A stretch of 64,000 nt of DNA from Tanypteryx hageni (GCA_028673005.1 CM054113.1:36708117-36772116), one strand, 5' to 3'; positions 12,831 to 25,559 are shown, counted from the stretch's first letter. Translations and numbers: made by a program. The notes: a model not told the origin generated them from the sequence alone.

Positions 12831-14715
12831 AATGAATGAATGAATAGCCTGTACAAGTCGAACTTCATAATTCGAGTAGATAAATCGAATTTTCCATAAG
12901 GCGATTATGACAGAAGCTCCATTATTAGAACAAGGGATGACCGAAGAAGCGCGAGTTAACTGAAATTCGAGTAGCAGAACTTCATCTTAACTTTTGTGAA
13001 CATCACGGGGGAAAATATCTACTGCGACTCAAAGCAAATACCTGCTATCGAGACTCAACTACATTAATTTTTTTCAGCAAGCTTGGACGTTTTTCACTCT
13101 CGAAGGATCGAGAGCATGTGTGTGTGTATCGTATCTGTATTTTATTTCCTGAGAACAATATTATTAAAGATTATTACCTAGTGTTACAAGACGCTAATTA
13201 ATTGTCATTTCGGCATTCAATTATTCTGATAAAGACCTTTAATACCCATGCACTTTGTTATATATTCAATTGGTCGCGCTTTAGCGCATAAAAAAGCCAA
13301 ACAGAATGTTTGGTTTTAATTCTATTTGTACATGAGATGCAAATATATGCTTTTTATTTAAAAATCAGTCGGATATCCACTGAGTGAGTAATCCAAGAGT
13401 TCAACTTGAATCGAGGTTTTCCGGCGATCCCCATGGCAACAAAACGCTTTAAAGAAGGGTCAAACGGAATGGTACGGGGCAAAAAGGAATGCGAATGTTA
13501 GAGAAACAATGGAGAGAAAGGAACGGATGGAAGGCAGATGTTTTTTTTACAACATGTTTATGCATGGGAGAGCTATTTTTTTAAACCTAACTTAATGATA
13601 ATTTATGTCCGCGTATTTTTTTTTCTGTGTATTAGTCGTGACGATGAGGGGGCAAATGACATTATGGACTTATTTTTTCTGCGAGTTCATTTAAATTCGC
13701 ATTCCCGTTTTTGCTTTTCACCTCCACAGGAGTGTGTTTTGCTTTTAAGGTATTATGTTTTGGCCAACACTTTTCGCGTTTGCATTTCAGGTGGATTTAT
13801 CATTCGAAAATCATTGTTTTCTTAAAGAAATAATAATCTTTTGATTGAAACTTTCCGGATTATGCTCGTCACACCTTATGAAATAATTTATCTGATCGAT
13901 TTTTTAAAATCTTCATAGATTTTTATGTCAAGGTCACCAAGTGCGCATAAATATTCCATGGCAGGAAAGTCAACCATATTTAATTGATATCATTTACATA
14001 TCCGTGAAAAATGCACTTGGCATGGAATACCACTTACCTTTGGCAGGAAATTCACGTCATTTTAATTAATAATTATTCAGTCTGCCGCTATCGGCTTATT
14101 AATTTTCAAGCCTTGAAAGGTTCTCAGTTATCACGTCAGCTTGCAAATGCTGGTGTCGCGATTTACAGTACCGCGATGAATATGAGCCTCTGTAATATCA
14201 TAGTAACTGTTACTGTCAATAGCACGGATGTAAGTGGCATTGAGGACTGATTATTAGCTAATGTTAAATAGAAAAATAATTTTTCTTCTCTTATATTGCT
14301 TCGTTTCTGTTAAATTCAAGTTATCCAAATCGCTCTACAAATGTAAATTAAATTGAATCGAATACACTATCCCAGAATTTTTATGAGCGCGGGACCCCTT
14401 ATAGGATTTCGCTGCATCTCAAAAAATGTTAAGTATATATTTACGCATGTGGGTATCAAAACGCTTGGACGCATTCAGTTGTAGGTACTACATAATCATA
14501 AGCTTATTAGAGAACAGTTTAATGACCTATCAAGTAATTGAAATGTTTATGAAACAACGTTTTTCACAGCGCAATAAAAAATCACCTGCTACGGCACACC
14601 AACATGCTGTGGCACCCAGGTTGTGTAACATTGGATGGTGAATTTACGCATACACGCGTGTATATATGGGTGGCAACACAACAGTGGCCTTATCTGGGGT
14701 TTTGGGGGTTAAAAG
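12831..14715. other. AT-rich spacer, nothing recognised
   Basis: No repeat ends, RNA gene or domain-bearing frame seen. The 95- and 79-residue frames at 13538 and 14011 on plus look random. Confidence 0.45.
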
Positions 14716-14898
14716 CCCTCCCTCTTCCCTCACTCCCCCCTCCATCTTCCCTCACTCCCCCTCCATCTTCCCTCACTCCCCTCTCCCTCTTCCCTCACTC
14801 CCCCTCCCTCTTCCCTCACTCCCCCTCCTTCTTCCCTCACTCCCCCTCCCTCTTCCCTCACTCCCCCCTCCATCTTCCCTCACTCCCCCCTCCTTCCC
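14716..14898. repeat. Pyrimidine minisatellite, about 21-bp unit
   Basis: About eight to nine imperfect copies of a unit close to CTTCCCTCACTCCCCCTCC, 20-22 bp long, varying at a few positions (CCATC, CCCTC, CCTTC). The plus strand is almost pure pyrimidine. The repeat gives proline/serine/leucine-rich frames (14604-14927 and 14666-14902), which I treat as artefacts. Confidence 0.9.
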
Positions 14899-15988
14899 GT
14901 AAGCCAAAGGTTTTATACTCTCGTTAAGTTTCCGTTCCATGACTAGATTTCTTCATTAAACAGCGATCAAGAATAAGTTATTTTTACTGTAAAATTACAT
15001 GTTTACCCCTTGAATCATGCGTGTGTCAGTGCTTTCTGAACAGATTGGAGATAAGTTCCCACTTACGCGGAGAGGGCGACTTTATAAACCCTGGCTGTTT
15101 CCATGAAATAAGCGAAAGAAGAAGACCTAACAATTTACTTCAGTAAATGAGCATCTTTCACTTTTAATTTTTTCCATCTCTACGGGCGTCCTTGATGATT
15201 AGCTGTTTTGAAATTGATTTATGAATTTAAATCCCTTCCCTCTACTAATTTCTAGATACGCCACTGCGACTAGATGTTAAAGGAGTATATATACTATAAA
15301 ATTATTTGCCTCAAAATTCGAAATTCTCACACGTGTAGTCGTTTACTGGCAATGATTTGCAGTTTTTGTGTGTATAATTGATCTGTCAAAACATCGAATC
15401 AGTTTTCTAGTCGCCATTTATCCCTTTACAAACGCTCCCCTTGCGTAATTTCTCTCACACGCGTGGTTTGCACATATCAAGCGATAACCTTGCAGATCAC
15501 GGACGATTTGCAAATCGATCTCGCTTCTTTTGATTCTTTGTCACCTCCGGAGCATATAACATGAATCAGAGAATAAAAATGTCAACTTGGCTCGTAAACC
15601 TCGGTGCAGGTTGATTTTATCGGCAGTCAAGCTTCCGCAACATATGGATCATGGACCAAGGCCGTATATGAATCGGAATTATTCCTAGTCGGGCAATTAT
15701 CGGCCGTAAATTGCTGGCGGGTTATTAGCGATTTCCTTTTCAACTGGGATATTTTGCATTTCGCACGGAAAGGCCTTTAGCGGCGCGATAATTGAGACTA
15801 CCTAACCTGACGCGCTTGATCAGTTAATATATAGCCGCGTGGAGACATGCTGTAGCTGAAGCGTTATAACTTGAACCTGAAGTAAATTCATAATGATATA
15901 TATTTTTAAAAACTTCCGTTTAAAGCTGTATAGCTACAGAGATTTGTAATAAATTTCAAAGAAAATAATTTCAATATGTACTGTAAAA
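14899..15988. other. Spacer, possible conserved non-coding stretch at 15.6-15.85 kb
   Basis: No gene or repeat identified. Between about 15600 and 15850 the sequence is complex, CpG-containing and rich in TAAT/ATTA and TTTAT words. That would suit an enhancer, but this is only an impression. Confidence 0.25.
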
Positions 15989-16147
15989 CACTGGTTCTCA
16001 ACCGGTGTGCCGAGACAGTGTTGTGCCGTCAGGCATGAGCCGGTGTGCCTCGGAATTTTGAGAGAACTGCAAAATTGAGGCGGTGCGCCGCCAATATTTT
16101 CTATTTGTGCAAGTGTACTGTGGAACGAAAATGGTAGGAAAGCACTG
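15989..16147. mobile_element. Short hAT-type MITE
   Basis: The left end CACTGGTTCTCAACCGGTGT (15989-16008) is of the widespread CAGTGGTTCTCAACC hAT type. The right end, read on minus, is CAGTGCTTTCCTACC (16147-16133), matching the left at 10 of 15 positions. Flanks CTGTAAAA (15981-15988) and CTATAGAA (16148-16155) agree at 6 of 8 bases, consistent with a decayed 8-bp target duplication. The internal GGTGTGCCG / GGTGCGCCGCC words are also typical. No coding capacity. Confidence 0.65.
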
Positions 16148-16616
16148 CTATAGAAGAAGTGTGGTTTCTAAATTTGCAATTGGCCGTCATTTATGGTGGG
16201 CAGAAAAACGGTCTCAATATTTTAATTGATATTATTTGAATAGCAATATTTCGAACTCTTTAACTCTCAAGTGATCTGTTTCTCGGTTCCTCCTGAAATC
16301 GTGCTAAATTTTATCAGAATCGGTGAAGAAATATTACAACTGAGGGAGCTGAAAGCGAAAATAAATAAGGCAGTCAATTTAAATATAAAATGTTTTATAC
16401 ATTCAACATTCGCGGAGCTTACGTTATTGAAATTAACCGCGAATGTTACAACACCAGACTTTACGTCCGTGGTTCCGGAACTGGGATGCCGCAGCTGATT
16501 CTTGGAAGTAACGTAGGAACTTCAAAATTTGGCAGCAGCTTCAGGTTGATCCTGAGAGTTGCAGTGCCAAAAATAATTCAAATCGGCCTACGGGGGTCCA
16601 AATGTAGGTTTTTTTG

Positions 16617-17957
16617 AAGACATCTCAGCAACCAATTCACCGATTGTTATGAATTATCCAACAATGTCAATGTTTTGATGAGGCATATTTTCGAGTCGAA
16701 TCGGTCTACGGGGTCAAGGATCGTAATGAAAGGGCCGATCTAAATTTCAAGATTTCGAGGGGTCCCCATGGAACGATCGGTCCAAATTTCGGCGATGTCC
16801 GTCCGCCTGTACGCATATATCAGGGAAGAACTAGCTTAACCGATTTCAACCAAATGTAGTAAATAGAATCTTCACATAAATACATGACCAAAATGACATA
16901 TTTGGACCGGATCGACAGAGCAGGGGTGCCGCAATTGCAAAATAAATCTTTTCGGTAATTTTGCTTTTGGAAGGAATTGACCAAACCGAATTCAACCGAA
17001 TTTGGTACATAGAATTTTCACATAAATTTATGACCAAAATGGCATACATCAACCCGATTAACTAAGTAGGGTGCCACAATTGCAAAGTTAAACTTTTCGG
17101 TAATTATAAATTTGGAAGGAATTGGCCCAACCGATTTCAACGAAATTTTGTATGAAGGAATTGTGCAACATAAAAAATCAAAATTAAGATTTTTAGGATA
17201 GATATAGAAAGCACGGCTGCCATAATAAAAGTAATAAAAATTTTATTTACAAGTGTTTGTGTTGAACTGTCCGAATCGATTTTAACCAAATTATAATATT
17301 TATTATGTACACATATATAGAGCCATAATAGCATATTTGAACCGGATCAACTAAACAGGGTTGCCACAATTACAAATTAAACTTTCAGTAACTATGGATT
17401 TGGAAGGAATTGGCCCAACGGATGTCAATAAATTTTATATACATGATTTTTACAAAATACCATAATGTAATGAAGATTTTTAAAGTGTAGCTTAAGAGCA
17501 GGGCTACCACAATTAAAGGTATAATAATATTTAATTTCCACGTATTTCTAGAGAGCTGTCCGCATGGATTATAACCCATTATGGTATATATAACCTTCTT
17601 ATAAATAAATAACCCAAATTGCATATTTCAACCGGATCGACTAAACAGGGCTACCACAATATCAAGGTTAGAATTTTTCTGTAACTATGAATTTCGAAGG
17701 TATTGGCTGAACCGATTTCAATAAGAAATTTCGTTTGTAGAGGGGGTATAGAATGGCAAAACGAAATGAACATGTTTAGAACGGATCTAAAAAGCAGAGC
17801 TACCACAATATAAGCAAAAATAAGTTTCTGATTTCAAAGCAAATACATTAACCTTCGATTATACTACGGCGAATTTGACGAAAAGCATTCTGTTTAAAGA
17901 TATCTCAGCAACCAATTGACCGATTTTTATGAATCCTTCACCAATATCAATTTTGAA
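16617..17957. repeat. Decayed tandem array, about 146-bp period
   Basis: An anchor word close to GCAGGGCTACCACAAT ends at 16934, 17080, 17226, 17370, 17513, 17660 and 17809, giving spacings of 146, 146, 144, 143, 147 and 149. From the third unit onward the copies alternate. One type has an ACCGGATCGACTAAACAGGG-like approach and GGAAGGAATTGGCCCAACCG downstream. The other has a diverged approach and a GAACTGTCCG-like downstream part. This implies a dimeric higher unit of about 290 bp. The array is bracketed by two copies of a roughly 58-bp sequence containing ATCTCAGCAACCAATT (16617-16675 and 17898-17955). It is AT-rich, with no coding capacity, and old. Confidence 0.75.
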
Positions 17958-18159
17958 CCAAGAAACGTAGAGACTTAAAACTTGGTATACATACTAAAGA
18001 GACGTTGAGGATATACATATCGGTGTCAGAACTTTGATTTTTTGGGGGGAGGGAGTTATCAAATTTGAGTCTATATTTAATTTGTTCATACCAATTAAAG
18101 GGGAACATTGGTCACTTACCTTGAAAGTACCTTGAGTGATATGTGCATGAAAAATTATA

Positions 18160-18162
<3 letters not shown>

Positions 18163-18221
<59 letters not shown>

Positions 18222-18250
18222 TTATTTATTTATTTATTCATTTATTTATC
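18163..18250. repeat. (TA)n followed by (TTTA)n microsatellite
   Basis: A pure TA run (18163-18217) changes into TTTA repeats with one TTCA interruption (to 18250). Confidence 0.97.
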
Positions 18251-19690
18251 CCGTGAGTCTCAAATCGGTGTTTACGGAATTCTGAAAATAATCAAAACCA
18301 CGAATGTTGAGGGTTTGTTACAAGTTTTTATTCAAAGATAGAAAAATACAGTTTCCACACAATTGTGTATATACATTTCCTTAAATAATAATCATTTTCC
18401 TCAAAGCGACACCTGTTGAAATTTTTAGACAAAAATTTGCTGCTTGGAATTTATTGCGAAAATTCTTGCTGTTTTTATTTTTTTCGGTTAAGGTTACTGC
18501 TGACACCTGCGTGTTCTCCTTACCCTCCCATCGATTTGCGACCTTTATGGCTCTTTCTAATAAATCCCCTAAGTTATGTCTCCCCCACGCATCCCCGTCT
18601 CCCTCATGGACAGGAGGATAGAGGGAGAATATGCGCAGATTGGGGTTGGCAGGATGGCGGTTGATTTATCGCCCCCGGTGCCAAAGGTGCGAGAAGGGCG
18701 CACCGGGGCAGGAAGCGCGATGACCTTATGCCATCTTGCCGCTTCCACCACCCTCCCCTTCCTCTCTTGTCCTTTGCATTTCTCTCTGCACCTCCTTATT
18801 CTTCCCACTCTGTCTAGTCTTCCCACCCACTTTCTCTTTCTCTACCTAAGCCGTTTTGGGTAGGGTTTACTCACAGCCGTTGGTTTGTATTCGTAATCTC
18901 CTGAAATACGTCGACTATCATACCATAAGGGTCACGATCGGAATTGCGAAATTGGATTTTATCCGCTGTCTCTATCAATTATGCACGCTCGCACGCTCTG
19001 ACACGCACACAAAACACACATATCATCTGCTCCTCTCTGCGCATTCCTTGGAGAGTTTCTTCCAGTTTTCTCTGTCACCTGCCTCTATCTCTCTCTCTCT
19101 CTCTCTCTCTCCTCTCGGCCCAAAGAATTTCATAATATCTCCGTCCCACCTGCCTTTAGGTTTTATTTTCGGTTTCTTGATGGCCCTTGGAAATCATTCG
19201 ATTACTTTGGACATCCAGCGCTGGTTATTTTTTTTCTAAAAAGCCGATCTGAGCGCTGGTATTTTTTAAGTTCTTCGCTCGTTTGAGTCATTCTCTTACC
19301 TACTTCATTTAGTACACAGTCTTTCTTTTAGAGTTGTTTTGGTGTAATCACAGGCGCTTGCCTGTGTTATTTTCTGGAGCCTGTATGTTTATGTTAACAA
19401 TAGATCAATTTTAATGCCGATTGGAGCTGAATGTGCATGTGTTGTTGAGGAAATAATTCCGTCATTATCATATCATAAACGGAATACTATTATATATAAA
19501 TTCGAAACCCGATGGCACGAACCTCAACGGAAGACACACGAATGAAAAATCGAAACTTCGAGATGCCGGCATTAATTACGGGTGAGAAGTTTTTAGCGAG
19601 TAATCGAATATTTGACTTGTAGACGAGGTATGGCTTTAACTCGAGGAAAAATATCTTAAGATGAGAACATCGATGCTCTTATTCCAATCA
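18251..19690. other. Spacer with pyrimidine-rich stretch
   Basis: A pyrimidine-biased part at about 18720-18850 and a pure (CT)n run at about 19089-19112. Frames of 82-127 residues here are driven by composition. No gene recognised. Confidence 0.45.
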
Positions 19691-20460
19691 TTCTCACGTC
19701 GGTTAGGAGTCGATCGACCAGACGTAATTCGGCGGTTTTAGAGGTTTTCTAAACGCCGAAACACCGAACCCTCGCGATAACGCGAATACGAGGAAAGCGC
19801 ATTAAGACTAATACGACGCGCTTGACTCGACGTCCGGTCAAACATGATTAACAGGTTATCGCGTCATTCCCTCCGTTCCCGTTCGCGGAATCAATACAAA
19901 CATCGACAAATGTCGGGAGAGTTTACGGTCGAGAACGCATAACGCGGTGCAAGTGCGCGATTTTACGACGCCATCATTCCGCATCACTCCGAGGGACGGA
20001 CGTTCCGCGAAAACGGCCGCGAGGGGACCCTTTTATTATTCCGGAGAGGGCCACAGAGGAAAAAAGAGGCATCCAGTCCGGAATGCCCGTGAGAGAGAGA
20101 GACAAAAGTGCCAATCTCTCTCCGACGTAGCGTGATAACGCAGCAATGATTGCCACGCCCCTCTCCGTGCTCACGTCGGGAGCGCTTTTGGAACCGACGG
20201 GAGCGACGTAGGAATTCGGACGTTATGCGCACGACGACGCACGCGCGCGATTTTTCCTGTGGTGCGCCGGAGGGTGCGTTTGCGCGGGTGGGTGAGGCGC
20301 GATGCGCCCACTCGCGGCAGCTGCACCCCGCGGCACCGTCGGTGAAGTGACGTCACTCTGCATTCCGTTCCGAAAGAATTTCCTCGCGGAGGTATCGCGG
20401 CGGATTGGACGAAGGATAATGTGACGGGAAGTTTACCTCTTCGGGGTTGAAAATTGCGCA
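19690..20460. promoter_or_regulatory. CpG-rich block with perfect CRE
   Basis: The most CpG-dense complex sequence in the window. A perfect palindromic cAMP-response element TGACGTCA lies at 20348-20355, the site class bound by CREB/ATF bZIP factors. Frames are open on both strands (66 residues on plus, 96 on minus) without any recognisable domain. This looks more like a CpG island or promoter/5'-exon region than a coding exon. Orientation of any promoter cannot be read. Confidence 0.4.
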
Positions 20461-20596
20461 AGGAAAGCCAGGTCGGATTTAAATTTCCTTTTTTTCATCG
20501 GAATAGCTCCAGAATACGGGGTTTTCCAAAATCGACGAAACAGTTTAAAGTAATGAATTTCTTAAAAGAATTATCAAGCTCGTCTTATGGCTAAGG

Positions 20597-20770
20597 TCAA
20601 ACTGATAAATTATAAATCTCCGAAAGCCATAAATTAGTTGTGGAAATCATTATGGCTACAAGGCAGCCATAATCAGTGGTAATTCACCGATAGTAGATTC
20701 TCGAGGAAACGCGCATTAGATTTTCAAAACCATTTAATGGCTTTTGGAGAACCCTGGTTTGTCAGTTTGA
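20597..20770. repeat. Foldback element with GGCTACAAGGCAGCC loop
   Basis: Left arm 20597-20657 and right arm 20665-20770 are imperfect inverted repeats. Both share TCAAACTGA at the outside, CTCC(G/A)AAAGCCAT in the middle (20618-20630 against 20735-20748) and a perfect inner stem ATTATGGCT (20649-20657) / AGCCATAAT (20665-20673). The apex GGCTACAAGGCAGCC is nearly identical to the apex of the foldback at 33.1-33.3 kb, so the two are probably related. No coding capacity. Confidence 0.55.
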
Positions 20771-20774
20771 TGAT

Positions 20775-21630
20775 TTTCTGTCCACAGAATGCTTATCTGT
20801 CGAAGATAGTTAGCACTTTAACCAAAGCCTTGAAATTAAATGATCGTTGATTTTGTTAAGTACTAGCGTTTTTTTATTTGTTGTTGCTCACTTTTAACTT
20901 AAAATTGCTCTTTTGATTTGCTGAGGAAGATTGAATGGAAAATATTGGGTTACTTTTTGACCATCCAATGTACTCAAGCCATTTATTGATAGAATATGCG
21001 GAATTTAAGCGTATGAACTGGATATAAATATACTCATGGAGCTTCATTATATATTTACGTACCAATTAGTATGTCATATGTTATCTAACGTGAATTTAAT
21101 ATATAATGTATTAATTGAAATTTTTCGTCGTTTCTCTGATATTAATTTCCTCAATCAGCTGAGCTTGTATTATTCTAAAAATTTGTAGGTATACTATACC
21201 ATGACTAGTTGAATGAAAGAGAGTATTGAGTAGAAAAGTATTTTTAAATTTCCTTAAAAATCTATCAAAATGTGCATTTACGTTGCACATATTAAAATGT
21301 TGTTTTCATTAGATGAAACATTTCTTTTCTCAAGCAGCCAGAAAAATATATTCGCTCTAATGAAAGTTGAAGAATTAATTGGATAGCAAGCGACAAAGTA
21401 TTTCCCAAAGCTATCTTCGTTTCCACTAGAGGCGATTGTATTTCTTGTAGCGTAGAAGGAGAAAGTAACAAAGTACGATCGCCGGTATAATTCACTGCAT
21501 GCACTTCGCTAACAATAAGAATTACAGGCGAATCTTCATTATTAATATTTCTACCTGGCATAAAAGCGACCGCGTAGTTAACCTTTTAAGTTAAGTTTTT
21601 AAACTTTATTATATGCATAATATCATTATT
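20775..21630. other. AT-rich spacer, nothing recognised
   Basis: No gene, RNA or transposon signature seen. Confidence 0.45.
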
Positions 21631-21694
21631 CCGTCCGTCCGTCCGTCTGTCCGTCCTGTCTGTCCGTCCTTCTGTCTGTCCGTCCGTTGGTCCG
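21631..21694. repeat. (CCGT/CTGT)n tetranucleotide repeat
   Basis: An imperfect run of CCGT and CTGT units (CCGTCCGTCCGTCCGTCTGT and following). A similar short GTCCGTCCGCCTGTACG lies at about 16799-16815, just ahead of the tandem array, so the two loci may share an ancestral repeat. Confidence 0.85.
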
Positions 21695-24500
21695 CCGGAA
21701 CGCTCGATAGAAATCCCCATAAGAGAATACTTAAATATACCTTTTTTTCACTTGCAGGCTTTTTTTCTTTGCAAAATTAAATTAGAAGTAATTTACCTAC
21801 ATCTTCAGATCTGAACCATTTTAAAGAAAAATAAATATAGATTCTAATTCTTACCGTCGACTTTTCGAAATCGCTCAAGTTATACCTTTAAATCACATTT
21901 ATTGAAAAATTTTAAGCTTTTTAACGATATGTTGCCTTGCCGACCGTGTCATTGTTAAACCTCGAGATTGTAGTGTCGTCCTTATACTATATGCCTAAGG
22001 AAAGCGTGCTTTGAATGCTTTAGTACGAGAGAGAGGAGGCGCCCGAATTTTTATAATTAAAATCGCGTTTTTCATTAATTTCTTTTCAGTTAACTTCACA
22101 TAAAAATTTTTGGTAATTAACTATTTTTATGGTTATTTTCATAGTTTTTTTGCGGTGCATCTTATTATTAACCGGAATTATAAATTCGCATCGCATATAT
22201 AAATCACGCAAAAAGCCATTCCTTAACAGGCAGACCTTTTTCGTTTTTAATTTTAAAATATTTTAAGGATGAGGTGTTTAACTTACATTAGTTATGGGAA
22301 GATTCGAAGAATTTAAATCTCAATCGTAAATCTCCAAAAATTACGTTTTAATACAATTTTTCACGTTTTCACGCATTTTGTTTATATAGGACAACTGTTG
22401 TCCCAATTGTTGAATTCTATTCTTGGCCTCATAATAAATGAATCAATTTAGTGCTTTAACATGGGTCAGACTTTTATTCATGGGTATAACTTATTTACTG
22501 AATCTATTAAGTAATTAGAGGGAGAAAGGAAAAGTGAATGGGAATGAGGTGAAATTGAAAAATAGGATGCGGGCGTAGCTTTTGTATAGGGTTATAAGGA
22601 GCTGCAGTAAAAAAATAACAATAATAAATTATAATTGATTATAAAAAATGTTATACTATTGAATCATGCGCCATTGCCAAATGGTGGGAATTCTTAAAAT
22701 TAAATATAGGTCACGTAATTTTTGATGGATTTCTTTAACTGATAATACAGCAAATATTTCGAACCGAATTTCGAATAGGAGTGAAAAAATAACATTTTAT
22801 GACTTTTATTGAAATTTCTTTAACTAGAGTGATTTTTCTGGAAAATTTTCAAAACTAATATAGTTAAAAGAAAGGTGCGATCTTAAAATATAGTTAAACT
22901 CATTACAGTTCATGTGAGTATTTAGTTAATAGTAAGTAAGTTACTACACATTTTTCCTTTGATGGTAAATTGAAAGTTCGTTCACATTTTAGCCTGTTTT
23001 TTATGAGTTAATAAGAGTAAAATAATTCATTTAATAAGTAAAATTCTATACGTTCTAAATAACTTATAATTTGCTCAAATATTTCAAATAAATTTCAGCT
23101 ACTTCTTTATGCATTATATCTTATTATTTCGATTTTTCTCTTATTTTCAGCAAATATTTGGATAATAATTTGGCCTCTTTACTAATAATTACTTAAACAG
23201 TATAATTAAAGCAAAGATAACTTTCAAAAACACTTATTTGATTGTACATGAAAGCCAAACCAAACTTACTGATTTTTCATATCGAAATTATATATATTTG
23301 GAATACTTTTATGATAATCCCGTCATATTTGACAGGCAATTAGGCTAGTAAGTTCAATAAAAACTAAACATTTGTTTTACCAAATAAAAAAATCATATAG
23401 CTACCACTAAGCAATTGATTTCCGTTATTCATTGCTCCACGTTTGCATTAAATTTGCGTTTTTCACTAATATTAATCCAAATAATACAGTTTGATAACTG
23501 CGTCATTGCTACTTTCAGTACAAAACAAAATTTTCATATTTTTTATGGGTAAATTGTGTTTACCTCGCTGAATTAAATCAATGCGAAATCGATTTGATAT
23601 GTCCGATGGAATTTATGGCGCCCATGGAAAAACTTGACATTGAATTTTGCTTGAAAACATAATTTGTAATAAAATATGAGGTACAGATTGACAATATTAA
23701 GAAGCAATTCGTTCTGATAGCATTCCTGTTAATGTATATTTTTTCCATGAATTTAATACTTTCAATGGCAACTGATTGAGCAATGAATATACCGATTTAA
23801 GCCCTAAAGAAATATACCCTCCCGAAGCGATGAAGTACATGACCACGCGTGTCATAAGTTATCGAACAAAACGAACCTTATTGACTCGCGATAAATTCAC
23901 CGTGGTCATGTCGATTTATTTCTGGACTTTGTATGTGCGTTCGGCATTTTTATCACCACCGTTACAACATGGCGTACCAACCAAGGATTTGCAGCTTTAA
24001 AAATACTTTCGATGTCCTTTTTTTGTGTGATTTGGGCATTTTTTGTGAGTAGTTCACCAGCTGACGCGCGACCGTACCAACGATCTATGCACTTAATAGG
24101 ATTTGATTAATTTCGTTAATTCAGGGGAGTACTCCTCGCGCGAGGACGAAAAAATAATGCCTTCGACTTTCATCGAGGATTCGAATCGGTTTCTAGAAGC
24201 GAAGCTGATATATAAAGGACACTTTTTCAGATAATATTTCAAATCGAACGACGGACTGTAAATTCATATAAGACGAACGTCATTCTCTCGTGAAGACGAA
24301 CATCCTTTTCTTCAAAGAATCGTCCGACGAAGTTAATCGATAATCAAATGACAACACATTTTGTCGCTTCTTATTCGAACGGTGATAACGAAAAATTAAA
24401 TTCACATTTCCCCCAGAGGGCTACATTGATTGGAACGTTGGGAATGTGTAATCGAATGATTCTCTGGACCGCGAAGATGGTTTTTGCGGTATTCATCGTT
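21695..24500. other. Long AT-rich spacer, nothing recognised
   Basis: Very AT-rich, most strongly between about 22050 and 23760. No recognisable coding, RNA or repeat termini. The short frames at 23776 and 24348 on plus look random. Confidence 0.45.
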
Positions 24501-24634
24501 ACTCTACAGGGCGTGGGGAGGAGGGACACTAAGTGAGATCCACATTTGCTCGTAACCTCAAGACGATTTCATCGGTTGACGACGCGAGGAAAATTCGCCC
24601 GCGCCTCTTGCGATTCCTTTTCTCTTTATTTCCA

Positions 24635-24637
<3 letters not shown>

Positions 24638-24683
<46 letters not shown>
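24638..24683. repeat. (CT)n microsatellite
   Basis: A CT dinucleotide run interrupting a 184-residue plus frame (24533-25087), which is therefore mostly serine/leucine low complexity and not accepted as a gene. Confidence 0.95.
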
Positions 24684-24686
<3 letters not shown>

Positions 24687-25280
24687 CCCTCTTGTGTCGG
24701 CAAGAGTTTATGGAGCACGCCAACGCCTCCCCGAGGAGACAAGCATCTCGTTCCACTCAATTGGAGCGACTCGGAACGCGAAGCGTCGAAACGGAAGATT
24801 TCGGTCTCGTTTCGTTCGGCTCCCCGGCGGTGATTTTGTACCGTAGATGTTGGGAGAGGAAGACGAGTCTCTCTCGTTCCCGCTTCGAGTGTTCGCTACC
24901 GGTTGTGCATTATATTTTTTTACGAGCGAATCGGTCGAATTCCTTCGGGAATCATGCCGGAGACATTCAAGCGAGAGGTGGATTGTGGGTTGGGATGGAG
25001 CGTTGCCGACGTTCTTTTCTCCCCCTCACCTCCTGGGGAAAGAACAGAAATCCTTACTGCATACTTCATTTTTTTTTCAAAAAATAACCGGTTAAGACGT
25101 CTTTGTGGATGGTAACAAACGAATGAAAAAATAGCTGCTGAGTAAAGCACACGTTATGAGCAAAAAGTAACCGATCACAGCAGAGGTTCACCGTTGGGAG
25201 TCCACGATCCCGATGCCGCTGAGGATGGCTGCTTCGTAGGTTGAGAGGCATATGAAGATTTGATGAATCGTCTGATAAGA

Positions 25281-25544
25281 CAGTGGTTTCCAACCTTTTC
25301 GTAGGCGTGGCAACCTTTCAATGATAAACACCCCAGCCTTAAAACAAGTTTTTCATATTTTTACATACGTGTATTACAACCTTTGGACTGATCAATTCGT
25401 TGGTATCACGCCATAATCAATTTATTAGCGAAAAACATATTGCCCTAGTTGTCTGTAAACACATCCAAGTAGTCTATTTATTTATTAAACTAAAATCAGA
25501 TTCGTCGTCCCAGTGTGCCGCGACGCCCAGGTTGGGGACTACTG
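25281..25544. mobile_element. hAT-type MITE
   Basis: A 264-bp element. The left end CAGTGGTTTCCAACC (25281-25295) and the right end read on minus CAGTAGTCCCCAACC (25544-25530) match at 12 of 15 positions, the widespread CAGTGGTTCCCAACC hAT terminus. The flanks show no convincing 8-bp duplication, so the insertion is old or rearranged. A 153-residue plus frame (25400-25861) runs out of its right end and is judged to be chance. Confidence 0.75.
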
Positions 25545-25559
25545 CCGTAGGAGTCTCCA

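Noticed and set aside
14604..14927. Proline-rich repeat protein
   Set aside because: Product of the 21-bp pyrimidine minisatellite. The unit length varies between 20 and 22 bp, which breaks the frame.
18108..18341. Poly Ile/Tyr frame
   Set aside because: Translation of the (TA)n/(TTTA)n microsatellite; the same applies at 37.6, 46.97 and 50.08 kb.
24533..25087. 184-residue plus frame
   Set aside because: Contains the (CT)n microsatellite in frame. The remainder has no recognisable motif and overlapping frames are open on both strands.
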